This document shows, in pieces, positions 36,482 through 44,915 of a stretch of 56,460 nt of DNA. The notes under the pieces are model-generated. The model ran no database searches. It saw nothing but the letters and a program-made list of their open reading frames with translations, and was not told the origin of the DNA. The stretch is from Bacteroidaceae bacterium (lineage in GTDB: Bacteria > Bacteroidota > Bacteroidia > Bacteroidales > Bacteroidaceae), in NCBI GenBank assembly GCA_030843315.1, contig JAUUPT010000023.1, positions 1 through 56,460 of the forward strand, read 5' to 3'. How positions within the stretch are numbered: the first letter of the stretch is position 1; every line of letters begins with the position of its first letter. Both the position numbers and the translations under genes were made by a program.

Positions 36482-38086
36482 TTAATAGGTATGTTTACCG
36501 GGAGTTACGTTAATCTTCTTTTCCTTGCCACCATAAAGCACCACCAACTCAAAACCGATATTAGTATCTACGGTGATACGCGGTTCGTCATTTGCCGAAC
36601 GGCGAGCTTCAGCCTTTAAGCTGACCATTCCCTCCGGACCGAAAGGATAACGTTCTATTCCGTTCGCCTCTGTCAGATTCATGTCCCACACAATCTGCTG
36701 GTTGATATAGTCGCCTTGAATGCCAATAATGAACTCTATCAATTCGGCAATGGGAGGAAGCCCTGCCCAGCCCACAAATTCTTTTCTCGCCATAAATCCC
36801 GGTTCCGCCTTTTCGGGAGAATAATACTCCCAGAAAGTACCTGTATTCTTATATACTTCCAAGACTTCTGCATAGTGATTCAAAGCTATTTCCCGCGCCA
36901 GTTTGCGGTATCCCTTCTTCACAAGTCCCTGCATCACCATATAGTTGGTACCCGGCCATACTCCACCTTGCCAATAGCGTCCGTTTTCCTTGTACTTAGG
37001 ATTATCGGCAGACAAAGAGGGTATGCGGCCTTTCCGGTTAAAAGTTGCCGGATTGTCCAGTTCCTTCACCAGACGGTCGAGTTGGTCGGCATCCAGGGCA
37101 TCAGTATACAAAGCCCAGTAAGCACCTATCCCCTTAGTCTTGCAGAGTGTCCCGTCGGCATACTGGTCATAAAGAAAGCCTGTCTTTTCATCCCACAGGT
37201 TGTCGTGGATATACTTTTTCAGCATCTTGGCTTCGTCCTCGAACTCTTCTATTTCCTGCCAGCGCTCCAGGTAGAATCCCATCTCAAGCAGCAGGTTAGC
37301 CGTAAACAGTTGCTGAAGATTGGTATCCAGCCAAACCATGTGCCCGTGGCTGTAAATAGGGCTGTATCCTGCCGGCACACGGGGCATATTGTCCATACCT
37401 GTTCCCCATCCGCTCGACCAATACGTTCCGTTCCGCCACGTACGGTTAAGCTTCAACCACTTATAGTAAGCACAGAGCACCGGAAATATCTTCTGCAAAC
37501 GCTCCGTATCTCCGAATTGGTGGTAATAGACCATTTCGGACCAAGGCATCAGGTTGGGTCCGGTGCTGACCGGATCATAACGTTCGAAACAATCAGCCCC
37601 GTCAGCCTTTATTTCACGACAGATGAAACCGTCGGGATGCTGTTTGGCATAGAAGTTATTCAACGTCTGCTGGAAAGGAAAAAAGCGCGTACCATAGCGG
37701 GCAAACATCAGAATGAACGACGAATCCCACATGAAGATATTGCCATTGTAGGCCGTATCCAGATAGCTCGATACGAATCCGGAGCCCGGTTGAGGAGCCC
37801 GAATGTTACCAACAGCTATTTCCCATGCTCTCCAGTACATTTCAAGTTCCTTTTCATGTCCGCCCCAAATGGGATTGGGAAGAATCTGCCGGGCTTCTTC
37901 GAAGCTCTTCGGTTCAATGGTTTCGGGCTTGGCTACACGATATTCATTCTCGGTGACCAAAGGTTCTTTTACATACGTATTCTTATAAGGCAAATGATAC
38001 TTCTCATCATTGCCGCAGCTCTGGGCTTTCAGCAAGGGAATTGCCGCAAACGAAAGCAAGCATGTAAATAAAATGTGTTTCAGCAT
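36482..38086 (-). CDS. GH63/trehalase-like (MGH1-type) glycosidase
   Basis: 534 residues with a signal peptide (MLKHILFTCLLSFAAIPLLKA). The whole protein is an (alpha/alpha)6-barrel glycosidase of clan GH-G. Motifs: FMWDSSFILMFARYGTRFFP, SSGWGTGMDNMPR (candidate acid Asp) and NTGTFWEYYSPE (candidate base Glu), then GWAGLPPIAELIEFIIG. Relatives include GH37 trehalase, GH63 glucosidase and mannosylglycerate hydrolase, so the linkage is uncertain; in a mannan locus an alpha-mannosidase or alpha-glucosidase is plausible. It lies 20 nt after the alkaline phosphatase gene. Confidence 0.82.
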   Translation of the reverse strand: MLKHILFTCLLSFAAIPLLKAQSCGNDEKYHLPYKNTYVKEPLVTENEYRVAKPETIEPKSFEEARQILPNPIWGGHEKELEMYWRAWEIAVGNIRAPQPGSGFVSSYLDTAYNGNIFMWDSSFILMFARYGTRFFPFQQTLNNFYAKQHPDGFICREIKADGADCFERYDPVSTGPNLMPWSEMVYYHQFGDTERLQKIFPVLCAYYKWLKLNRTWRNGTYWSSGWGTGMDNMPRVPAGYSPIYSHGHMVWLDTNLQQLFTANLLLEMGFYLERWQEIEEFEDEAKMLKKYIHDNLWDEKTGFLYDQYADGTLCKTKGIGAYWALYTDALDADQLDRLVKELDNPATFNRKGRIPSLSADNPKYKENGRYWQGGVWPGTNYMVMQGLVKKGYRKLAREIALNHYAEVLEVYKNTGTFWEYYSPEKAEPGFMARKEFVGWAGLPPIAELIEFIIGIQGDYINQQIVWDMNLTEANGIERYPFGPEGMVSLKAEARRSANDEPRITVDTNIGFELVVLYGGKEKKINVTPGKHTY

Positions 38087-38106
38087 AGGAAATAGTTGTT
38101 TTTGAT

Positions 38107-39249
38107 TTATAGATTGAGCAACTTCTTTATCTTATCGAATACAGCCGTATTCTCAAATATCCCGGTGAACTCCTCAGCGCCGGGGCCAAAAGCATATACC
38201 GGCACCATCACGCCACTGTGTCCACCCGTGGAGAACTTGCATACGATTTTGCCTTCTTGCAGGTCGCCGTCCACCAGGGTAAGGCCACCAGTTTCATGAT
38301 CGGCAGTAACCACAACAAGCGTTTCACCGTCTTTGGCAGCCCACTCGTAGATAGCGCCGATGGTACGGTCAAAATCATGCGTTTCCTGCATCAACAGGTC
38401 GAGGTCGTTAAAGTGTCCGTAATCATCCAATTGCGAACCTTCTATCATCATAAAGAAGCCGTTCTTATTTTGGTTCAGCAGGTCGATGCCTTTCAATGAA
38501 GCACGTGCCAGCAAGTCGCCGCGTTCGGCAGGAAGCGGGGTGTCTACCGGATAAGGTACGGCGAATACTTTACCGCTTTGTATGGCTGCCAGCTCGTCCC
38601 AGCTGCGGGGAGTCTGGAAACCTTTTGCACGCAATTCGCTGAACAGGTCACGTCCGTCTTCACGGTTCTCGAAAAGTTTGGCGCCACCACCAAATACATA
38701 GTCCGCATTGCAATTCACGTAATCCGTCACAATGGCAGCCTCGGCATCCCGGTCTATGTTATGGCAACAGAAATCGGCAGGAGTAGCATCCCAGAGGCGA
38801 CAAGTTACTGCCAAACCTGTTGATTTGCCCTTGGTAGCAGCCAAGTCAACCAGCGATTTCAACGGACGTCCTTCTGTATCCACGCCAACAGAATGATAAT
38901 TCGTCTTATGCCCGGTAGCCAGAGCCGTACCGCCGGCACCGGAATCGGTAATCAATTTATTGGCACAGTAAGTCTTTGACAAACCTACTGTCTGGCAATT
39001 ATCCAAAAAGAGTTTACCCCGGTTGGCAGTCCATGCAGAATATACATGCATGAGGCTCATGCCGTCACCAATCATCAGAATGACGTTCTTTATCTTCTTA
39101 CCTTGAGGCGGAGTTATCTTTGTTACTTCATACGGATTTTCCAATACATATGTTTGTTCCTTGTCCCGGCGGCTTTGCGCCCATACATTGACCGGCAATA
39201 ATGCAATCGCTAAAGCTACGAATACGCAGTTTCTTAATATCTTCTTCAT
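38107..39249 (-). CDS. Alkaline phosphatase
   Basis: 380 residues from ATG 39249 (MKKILRNCVFVALAIALLPV, signal peptide); a TTG at 39273 is less likely. Family motifs are intact: MIGDGMSLMH (metal Asp), TDSGAGGTALATGHKT with the nucleophile Ser (E. coli Ser102 equivalent), and TADHETGG near the C-terminus. It is a periplasmic or exported Zn/Mg phosphomonoesterase. It sits between the EEP phosphatase and the GH63-like gene inside the polysaccharide operon, so it probably serves glycan-derived phosphate esters rather than the general phosphate response. Confidence 0.93.
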   Translation of the reverse strand: MKKILRNCVFVALAIALLPVNVWAQSRRDKEQTYVLENPYEVTKITPPQGKKIKNVILMIGDGMSLMHVYSAWTANRGKLFLDNCQTVGLSKTYCANKLITDSGAGGTALATGHKTNYHSVGVDTEGRPLKSLVDLAATKGKSTGLAVTCRLWDATPADFCCHNIDRDAEAAIVTDYVNCNADYVFGGGAKLFENREDGRDLFSELRAKGFQTPRSWDELAAIQSGKVFAVPYPVDTPLPAERGDLLARASLKGIDLLNQNKNGFFMMIEGSQLDDYGHFNDLDLLMQETHDFDRTIGAIYEWAAKDGETLVVVTADHETGGLTLVDGDLQEGKIVCKFSTGGHSGVMVPVYAFGPGAEEFTGIFENTAVFDKIKKLLNL

Positions 39250-39295
39250 TACTATTAATTTATTTGTTAGCAACTATTTTCACTTATAAAATCCC

Positions 39296-40162
39296 TTATT
39301 CCACTGTCACCAGAACAGGTGCATGATCTGACAGGAAAGCATCGTTTTCTGTTTCTGCCAAAACACCGTATCTCAGCACTTTAAGTCCATTGCGCACAAA
39401 TACATAGTCAATCAACGGACGACGGTCATAAGGAAGTTTTCCGAAATCATGCCAACTCCACGACGGACCGTAAACAATGGGAGATGCACTACGCGAATCC
39501 GTCAGGTGTTCCGGATTAGAGGGGTCGGTTACATGCTTGATAACATCCGATTCCGGCTCGGAATTGAAATCTCCGGTAACAATTACCGGCAATCCGTCAC
39601 TTAACTGATTCACTCTGTCCAGGATAAGACTTATCCCTTCACGACGTGCCACCACTCCCACATGGTCCAAGTGCGTATTCAGTGCAAAGAATTCTTTGCC
39701 GGAGGTATTGTCTTTCAGTTTTGCCCACGAAGCGATACGCTCACAAGCACCGTCCCATCCTCTGGAACCGGCAACCTCAGGAGTCTCGCTTAGCCAGAAG
39801 TAACCAGAATCGAGCAAAGTAAAACGATTCTTCTTGTACCAGAGGGCACTGTATTCTCCTTTTTCTTTTCCGTCTTCACGACCTACTCCAATCACTCCGT
39901 ATTCCGGCAAACGCTGCTTAAGATCTTCCAACTGGTTGTGGAGAACTTCTTGTGTACCCAGTATATCCACGTCATAAAAGCGGATAGCATTTGCAGCACG
40001 GTCTTTCCGGTACTTCCAGTTGTCCAGACTGTCTTCCGGGTTATCATAACGAATATTAAAGGACATTACATTGACAGGTGCCGGTGCGGAAGCCTGTTGC
40101 TGTTTCACTTGTCCGCACGATGCAGTCAAGAATGGTAAAAGTAATAAAAATAATTTTTTCAT
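39296..40162 (-). CDS. Endonuclease/exonuclease/phosphatase (EEP) family lipoprotein
   Basis: 288 residues, lipobox TASC (Cys16). EEP-fold motifs: VMSFNIRYDNPEDSLDNW, LGTQEV (metal Glu), THLDHVG, VTGDFNSEPES and the final SDHAPV. The superfamily includes inositol-phosphate 5-phosphatases, sphingomyelinases and DNases; exported Bacteroides members of this length are usually annotated as phosphodiesterase or phosphatase. It lies 18 nt after GH92, so it acts with that enzyme on an exported phosphorylated substrate. Confidence 0.9.
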   Translation of the reverse strand: MKKLFLLLLPFLTASCGQVKQQQASAPAPVNVMSFNIRYDNPEDSLDNWKYRKDRAANAIRFYDVDILGTQEVLHNQLEDLKQRLPEYGVIGVGREDGKEKGEYSALWYKKNRFTLLDSGYFWLSETPEVAGSRGWDGACERIASWAKLKDNTSGKEFFALNTHLDHVGVVARREGISLILDRVNQLSDGLPVIVTGDFNSEPESDVIKHVTDPSNPEHLTDSRSASPIVYGPSWSWHDFGKLPYDRRPLIDYVFVRNGLKVLRYGVLAETENDAFLSDHAPVLVTVE

Positions 40163-40180
40163 GGCAATCTATGTTGTTAA

Positions 40181-43114
40181 TTATTTTACAAACAAGGCAG
40201 AAGCAGGAATCGGTACCAGTCCCTTCGCAGAAGGAAGTTTCCATGCCCAACTTAAATGTTCCCCTTCATAATCCTCGAAATAATAAAGTGTATAAGGATG
40301 AAATCCTTTTTTCAGAGCAATCAGTCCCGTTGCGGGAATAGCCGCATGAGAACCATCATTATTCACCACCAATTCATTGTCGATATACAAGACGCTGCCG
40401 TCATCCGAGCGCGTCTGGAAAGTGTAGACTCCGTCCTCAGGAACATTAATCAAACCAGAGAATATGTAACCGAAATGATCTTCCTGTCTGGCTCCCTTAA
40501 TGGATGGTTCCGGCAGAATACCCGTTTCTACCAATGGGCTTTTCTCTACATCCGCCACCTTATGATACATTCCCTCATAATATTTATAGGATGTACCGTT
40601 TTGTGTGGGATGTACCTGAAGCGCAGCTTTCAACTCAGCCTTAGTAGCCATAATAGACAAAGTTCTGCTTGGACGGAAACCGTCTTTGAACCCTTTGGCC
40701 TTTATCTGCGTTGTCTTGTCCAATTCGAATGGTTGCTCGTAGAGTGAAGACGTATCAGTCGGTTCACTACCGTCCAATGTATATCTGATAACTGCACCCT
40801 CAGTTGCCGTGGCAAGGGTAACGGTTGTCTTATCCATAAACAAGTTCAAATCTCTGTCTATATAAGGAATGGACACTACATTCTCGCGGGTATAAGAATA
40901 AGGAGAAGCCTCTTCTGAAACACCCCTGGTTTTATCCGGCTTGTCGGATAAGGTAAAGCGAAGCTCACCACCTTCCATCAGTTGCTCATAAGTAATGAAG
41001 TTAGTATCTATCTGCTTTCCATTCAATTCAACCTTACTGATATAGATATTTTTCTTCGGGTTATTGGCAAGAATAGTGAGGGTTTTTCCGCCCGCCAATA
41101 TCACGACAGCTTTCTCGAACAAAGGACTGGTCAGGGTAAATTCATTGCTACCGGGACATACAGAGTACAATCCCAGGCTGGACAATATATACCATGCAGA
41201 CATCTGTCCACAGTCTTCGTTGCCAATGACACCCTCCGGAGTAGGTTGATACATTTCATGCAGCAAACGGCGTGTCATTTCCTGAGTTTTCCACGGTTGG
41301 CCTACATAATCATACAAATAAGCGATATGATGGCTCGGTTCGTTACCATGCACATACTGGCCTATCAGACCGGTAATATCAACAAGGTCGCCATCGACCT
41401 CCGATTCTACCGTAAATATAGAGTCGAGTGCAGCAACAAACTCCTCTTTACCACCGAACAGTTGCACCATCCCGTATACATCATGAGGCACAAAGAAACG
41501 ATATTGCCAGGCAGTAGCTTCGGTATAGGCACGACCTATTTCAACAGGATTGAAAGGAGTCTCCCAATTGCCATCCATCCGTTTGGGACGGAAGAATTTC
41601 GTAGAACCGTCGAATACATTGATATAGTTCTGAGAACGTTCGATGTACTTTTGGTAAACATCCTCTTTTCCCATCGCTTGTGCCATACGTGCGATGCACC
41701 AATCATCGTAAGCGAATTCCAGCAGGCAAGATATGGATTCCTTTTTAATATTCGAAGGGATAAATCCGTATTTTATATAGTAATCCGCTCCCTTTTTATT
41801 CTTTTCAGACGATACGACCATAGCATTCAATGCTTTCTCCGCATCGAAGCCTCTGATACCCTTCAGATAAGCATCGGCAATAACAGAAACCGAGTGGTAT
41901 CCGATCATCGTGCCCGTCTCTCCGGCAGAAAGCGGCCAGATGGGAAGCTCGCCCGAAGCATCATAAATATTCAGGTAGGAATTAACCATATTGTTTACCA
42001 ATGTGGTGTCAATCAGCGTCATCAAGGGATTCCATGCGCGGAAAGTATCCCAAATGGAGAAAGTGGAATACTGCTTTTCACCTTTTGGCAACTGCCCTAT
42101 CTGCATGTCATGCCGACGATATTCACCGTTGACGTCGCTCACAACGTTGGGCACAACCATAGCGTGATACATAGCGGTATAAAAGTTCTTCAAGTCATCC
42201 GTATTGCCCCCTTCTACTGTAATGGCAGAAAGTGCTTGTTCCCAAGCGGAACGGGCGGCAGTACGCACGGCATCAAAATTAAAGTCCGCTACTTCAGCTT
42301 CCAGGTTTTCACGCGCATTCTCCTCACTGACTATTGACAATCCCACTTTTGCAACAACAGGTTCGCCATCACTGTCATCAAAGGACAATAGAGCTTGTAA
42401 GTCGGTACCGGTCAACTTGGTTTCGGCAGAAATCATTTTCTTATCCTGCACAAATTCAACAGCCTTGAAAGGCTTTGAGAATTGGGCTACAAAATAAACA
42501 TATTGATTATCGGTCCATCCTCTGGTTCTACGCATACCTGCAATCTCATTGGCAGCAGTCTGCTCCAACGTTGCTTCGTAGATATATTCGTTATCCAACA
42601 AGTGGGCCAGATCTATGATAACAGATGCTTCCTTGCCGGAAGGGAATGTATAACGATGCATTCCGACATGCGTAGTTGCAGTCAGTTCAGCCTTTATTCC
42701 CTCATCTTTCAGCAATACCGAATAATATCCGGCTGATGCCTTCTCATCTTTATGGGAAAAAGCAGCAGGTTGGTAAATATTTTCCGCAGCCAGGTCCGGC
42801 TTTTGAGTAGTGGGACGGAATAATATATCGCCCAGGTCAATACACCCGGTACCGCTCAGATGCGTATGCGAAAAGCCTTTCAGAGTCGCATCATCATAAT
42901 GATACCCAGCACAAGCATCCCAGTTTCCGGCGCGCGTATCAGGGCTTAACTGCACCGCACCGAAGGGAACGGTTGCTCCCGGATAAGTATGCCCATGAAA
43001 ACCGGTTCCTATAAAAGGATCTACATAGTCAACGGGGGATTGCTTGCCGGACGAGCAAGAACTGCAAACAAAAAATGCAAGAGCTGCATATATAATTTCT
43101 TTTAGTTTCATCAA
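40181..43114 (-). CDS. GH92 alpha-mannosidase lipoprotein with chitobiase-type and PA14 C-terminal modules
   Basis: 977 residues, lipobox SSC (Cys20). The N-terminal beta-domain opens with VDYVDPFIGTGFHGHTYPGA, the GH92 hallmark. The (alpha/alpha)6 barrel contains GNEDCGQMSAWYILSSLGLY with the conserved Glu, and ILANN. GH92 enzymes are Ca-dependent exo-alpha-mannosidases (often alpha-1,2, some alpha-1,3, -1,4, -1,6 or mannose-1-phosphate). After about 745 come a chitobiase-like domain (YTLDGSEPTDTSSLYEQPF) and a PA14 module (about 830-977, RSDDGSVLYIDNELVV) that matches the one in the metallophosphoesterase. It is third in the operon. Confidence 0.94.
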   Translation of the reverse strand: MMKLKEIIYAALAFFVCSSCSSGKQSPVDYVDPFIGTGFHGHTYPGATVPFGAVQLSPDTRAGNWDACAGYHYDDATLKGFSHTHLSGTGCIDLGDILFRPTTQKPDLAAENIYQPAAFSHKDEKASAGYYSVLLKDEGIKAELTATTHVGMHRYTFPSGKEASVIIDLAHLLDNEYIYEATLEQTAANEIAGMRRTRGWTDNQYVYFVAQFSKPFKAVEFVQDKKMISAETKLTGTDLQALLSFDDSDGEPVVAKVGLSIVSEENARENLEAEVADFNFDAVRTAARSAWEQALSAITVEGGNTDDLKNFYTAMYHAMVVPNVVSDVNGEYRRHDMQIGQLPKGEKQYSTFSIWDTFRAWNPLMTLIDTTLVNNMVNSYLNIYDASGELPIWPLSAGETGTMIGYHSVSVIADAYLKGIRGFDAEKALNAMVVSSEKNKKGADYYIKYGFIPSNIKKESISCLLEFAYDDWCIARMAQAMGKEDVYQKYIERSQNYINVFDGSTKFFRPKRMDGNWETPFNPVEIGRAYTEATAWQYRFFVPHDVYGMVQLFGGKEEFVAALDSIFTVESEVDGDLVDITGLIGQYVHGNEPSHHIAYLYDYVGQPWKTQEMTRRLLHEMYQPTPEGVIGNEDCGQMSAWYILSSLGLYSVCPGSNEFTLTSPLFEKAVVILAGGKTLTILANNPKKNIYISKVELNGKQIDTNFITYEQLMEGGELRFTLSDKPDKTRGVSEEASPYSYTRENVVSIPYIDRDLNLFMDKTTVTLATATEGAVIRYTLDGSEPTDTSSLYEQPFELDKTTQIKAKGFKDGFRPSRTLSIMATKAELKAALQVHPTQNGTSYKYYEGMYHKVADVEKSPLVETGILPEPSIKGARQEDHFGYIFSGLINVPEDGVYTFQTRSDDGSVLYIDNELVVNNDGSHAAIPATGLIALKKGFHPYTLYYFEDYEGEHLSWAWKLPSAKGLVPIPASALFVK

Positions 43115-43177
43115 AGTACATATTTGAAGGTTATTCCATTAATCACTCCCGCTTTTCAGTGTAAAAAAGGGAAAGAT

Positions 43178-43203
43178 GAGGGTGTGCCTTACGACACACC
43201 CTC
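43178..43203 (-). terminator. Hairpin between susD and GH92
   Basis: GAGGGTGTG (43178-43186) and CACACCCTC (43195-43203) form a 9-bp stem with an 8-nt loop, 41 nt after the susD stop. On the minus strand it is followed by ATCTTTCCCTTTTTT. It may partly end transcription or stabilise susCD mRNA so that SusC/D outnumber the enzymes. Confidence 0.6.
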
Positions 43204-43243
43204 TTAGACCAATGGCTATGAGGTCTGTAACTCCCGGAAAGAA

Positions 43244-44911
43244 TTAATTATAACCGGGATTCTGTTTCAGTTTACCATTAGAGTTCACCACTTGCTGATA
43301 CGGATAAGGGAACACCATGCGATAATCTTCATAACGAGCTTTAGACACTTCTTTGAACATGGCATAAGTGTCAATATGGAAATTCGATTCCGGATTAGAG
43401 CGTTCGTCATAAACACGCACGCGTGGCGCGGCGTTCAACTCTTTTTCTGCCAAAGCCTTTATCTCGGCATTGGAAGAACGATGCCAGCGTTTCAGGTCAA
43501 ACAAATGGTCAGTGAACTCAAAAGCCAACTCACAACGACGTTCATGATACAATTGCGCCATAGTGGCAGGTGCCGGAGTTTCCAGGTCATGACCACAAGC
43601 GCGCTTATGGATGCGGTTCAAATCATCCCATGCCTTATCAGCCTGGTTGGTCATCAAGTAAGCCTCCGCACGGAACAGCAGCATCTCGGCAAAACGGATA
43701 ACGGGGAAATTAATACGTGCTGTCGGCCAGTCACCGTTGCTATTAATATAGCCGGAAGTGGGGTCCTTATGCTTAAATGGGTCCATATACTTATTGATCA
43801 TGAATCCTGATTCTATGTCAGAAGCAGAAAAGAAACGGCGAGTCTCTCCGAAGTACTGGAATTCCTGATTGTATTCCAAGATGGTGCGAACCAGGCGAGC
43901 GTTACCTTCACCGTCTTTACGCATCTCCTCATAAATATCGTAAGAAGGCTTGTTCTGGCCCCAGCCATTATACTTACCCCATCCCTTATTCTCTAAGATA
44001 ACACCGGGAAATTCGGAGCCGCCGCCATTGGAACCGCCATTGCCGGGAATTGCCCAAATATATTCCTCATTATAGAAATCTGCAAAATCCGAAGAGAACA
44101 CTTTGTCCAAGGAACTTGCCAGATTACGGTGGTAGGTAGATTCCAACTCATTGACCATGGTAATCACGTCTTTCCATTTGTCAGGCGCCCAAGTAGCCCA
44201 ATAGGCATAAACCTTGGCTTTGAAAGCCACAGCAGCGGCATCGTGTGCACGTCCGATATTGTCTGCATCATAGTCCTCAAGACGCGGCAGGCGTTCTATC
44301 GCCCAGTCCATATCCTCAATAATCATCCGATAGTCATCCTCCACAGAATTCTGCTGGGGTGGAATGGAGTAATCATAGTCACCTTCAAAATCTTCGTAGC
44401 GAACAAAGGGCACTCCTTGTTCGGGCAATCCATAGCGATAAGCCACCAGGAAGTGTGCCCATCCACGGGTAAAGTATGCCTCACCCAAGCTTCGTGTTTC
44501 GACAGGGGTAAGAGTTGTTGTCTTCTCTTTATTCAATAAACTTTTTATCACCCAATTGGAACGGGCCATCACCTTATAGAGTGTTTCAAAAATACCATTC
44601 AACGGAGTGGAACTTGAAGCATCATTTGTAAAGAGAGCCAAATCTGTATAGTCACGGGTACGCCCCCATACTACATCGCAAGCAGCCCCCTGCTCCCAAA
44701 AGAGTTCACGTCCGTAAAGAGCCTCCTGATGGAATCGCTCGTACAAGCCGTCAACGGCATCAATGGCTTGCTGGTCGTTCAAAAAATAAGCGTTTATAGT
44801 GGCATTCCCTTCAGGCTGCACATCCAGGAAATCACTGCAAGAGCTTGTCAACAGTGCAGCCGACACAGCTAAAAACAATATATTTCTTTTCATAATCATT
44901 TCTATCTTCAT
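43244..44911 (-). CDS. SusD/RagB-family glycan-binding lipoprotein
   Basis: 555 residues from ATG 44911, 4 nt after the susC stop; ATG 44893 gives a more compact signal peptide (MKRNILFLAVSAALLTSSC) and is equally plausible. The lipobox is TSSC. The helical TPR-like SusD fold is indicated by CSDFLDVQPEGNATINAYF, RFAEMLLFRAEAYLMTNQAD and the C-terminal FPYPYQQVVNSNGKLKQNPG. It is the surface lid of the SusC channel and binds the glycan. It pairs with the susC gene directly upstream. Confidence 0.95.
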   Translation of the reverse strand: MKIEMIMKRNILFLAVSAALLTSSCSDFLDVQPEGNATINAYFLNDQQAIDAVDGLYERFHQEALYGRELFWEQGAACDVVWGRTRDYTDLALFTNDASSSTPLNGIFETLYKVMARSNWVIKSLLNKEKTTTLTPVETRSLGEAYFTRGWAHFLVAYRYGLPEQGVPFVRYEDFEGDYDYSIPPQQNSVEDDYRMIIEDMDWAIERLPRLEDYDADNIGRAHDAAAVAFKAKVYAYWATWAPDKWKDVITMVNELESTYHRNLASSLDKVFSSDFADFYNEEYIWAIPGNGGSNGGGSEFPGVILENKGWGKYNGWGQNKPSYDIYEEMRKDGEGNARLVRTILEYNQEFQYFGETRRFFSASDIESGFMINKYMDPFKHKDPTSGYINSNGDWPTARINFPVIRFAEMLLFRAEAYLMTNQADKAWDDLNRIHKRACGHDLETPAPATMAQLYHERRCELAFEFTDHLFDLKRWHRSSNAEIKALAEKELNAAPRVRVYDERSNPESNFHIDTYAMFKEVSKARYEDYRMVFPYPYQQVVNSNGKLKQNPGYN

Positions 44912-44915
44912 GTTA

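Noticed and set aside
36716..38071. 451-codon ORF opposite the GH63-like gene (and similar long antisense ORFs, e.g. 8544-9851 and 40982-42337)
   Set aside because: No motifs or signal sequences of their own; the opposite strand carries complete recognised proteins.
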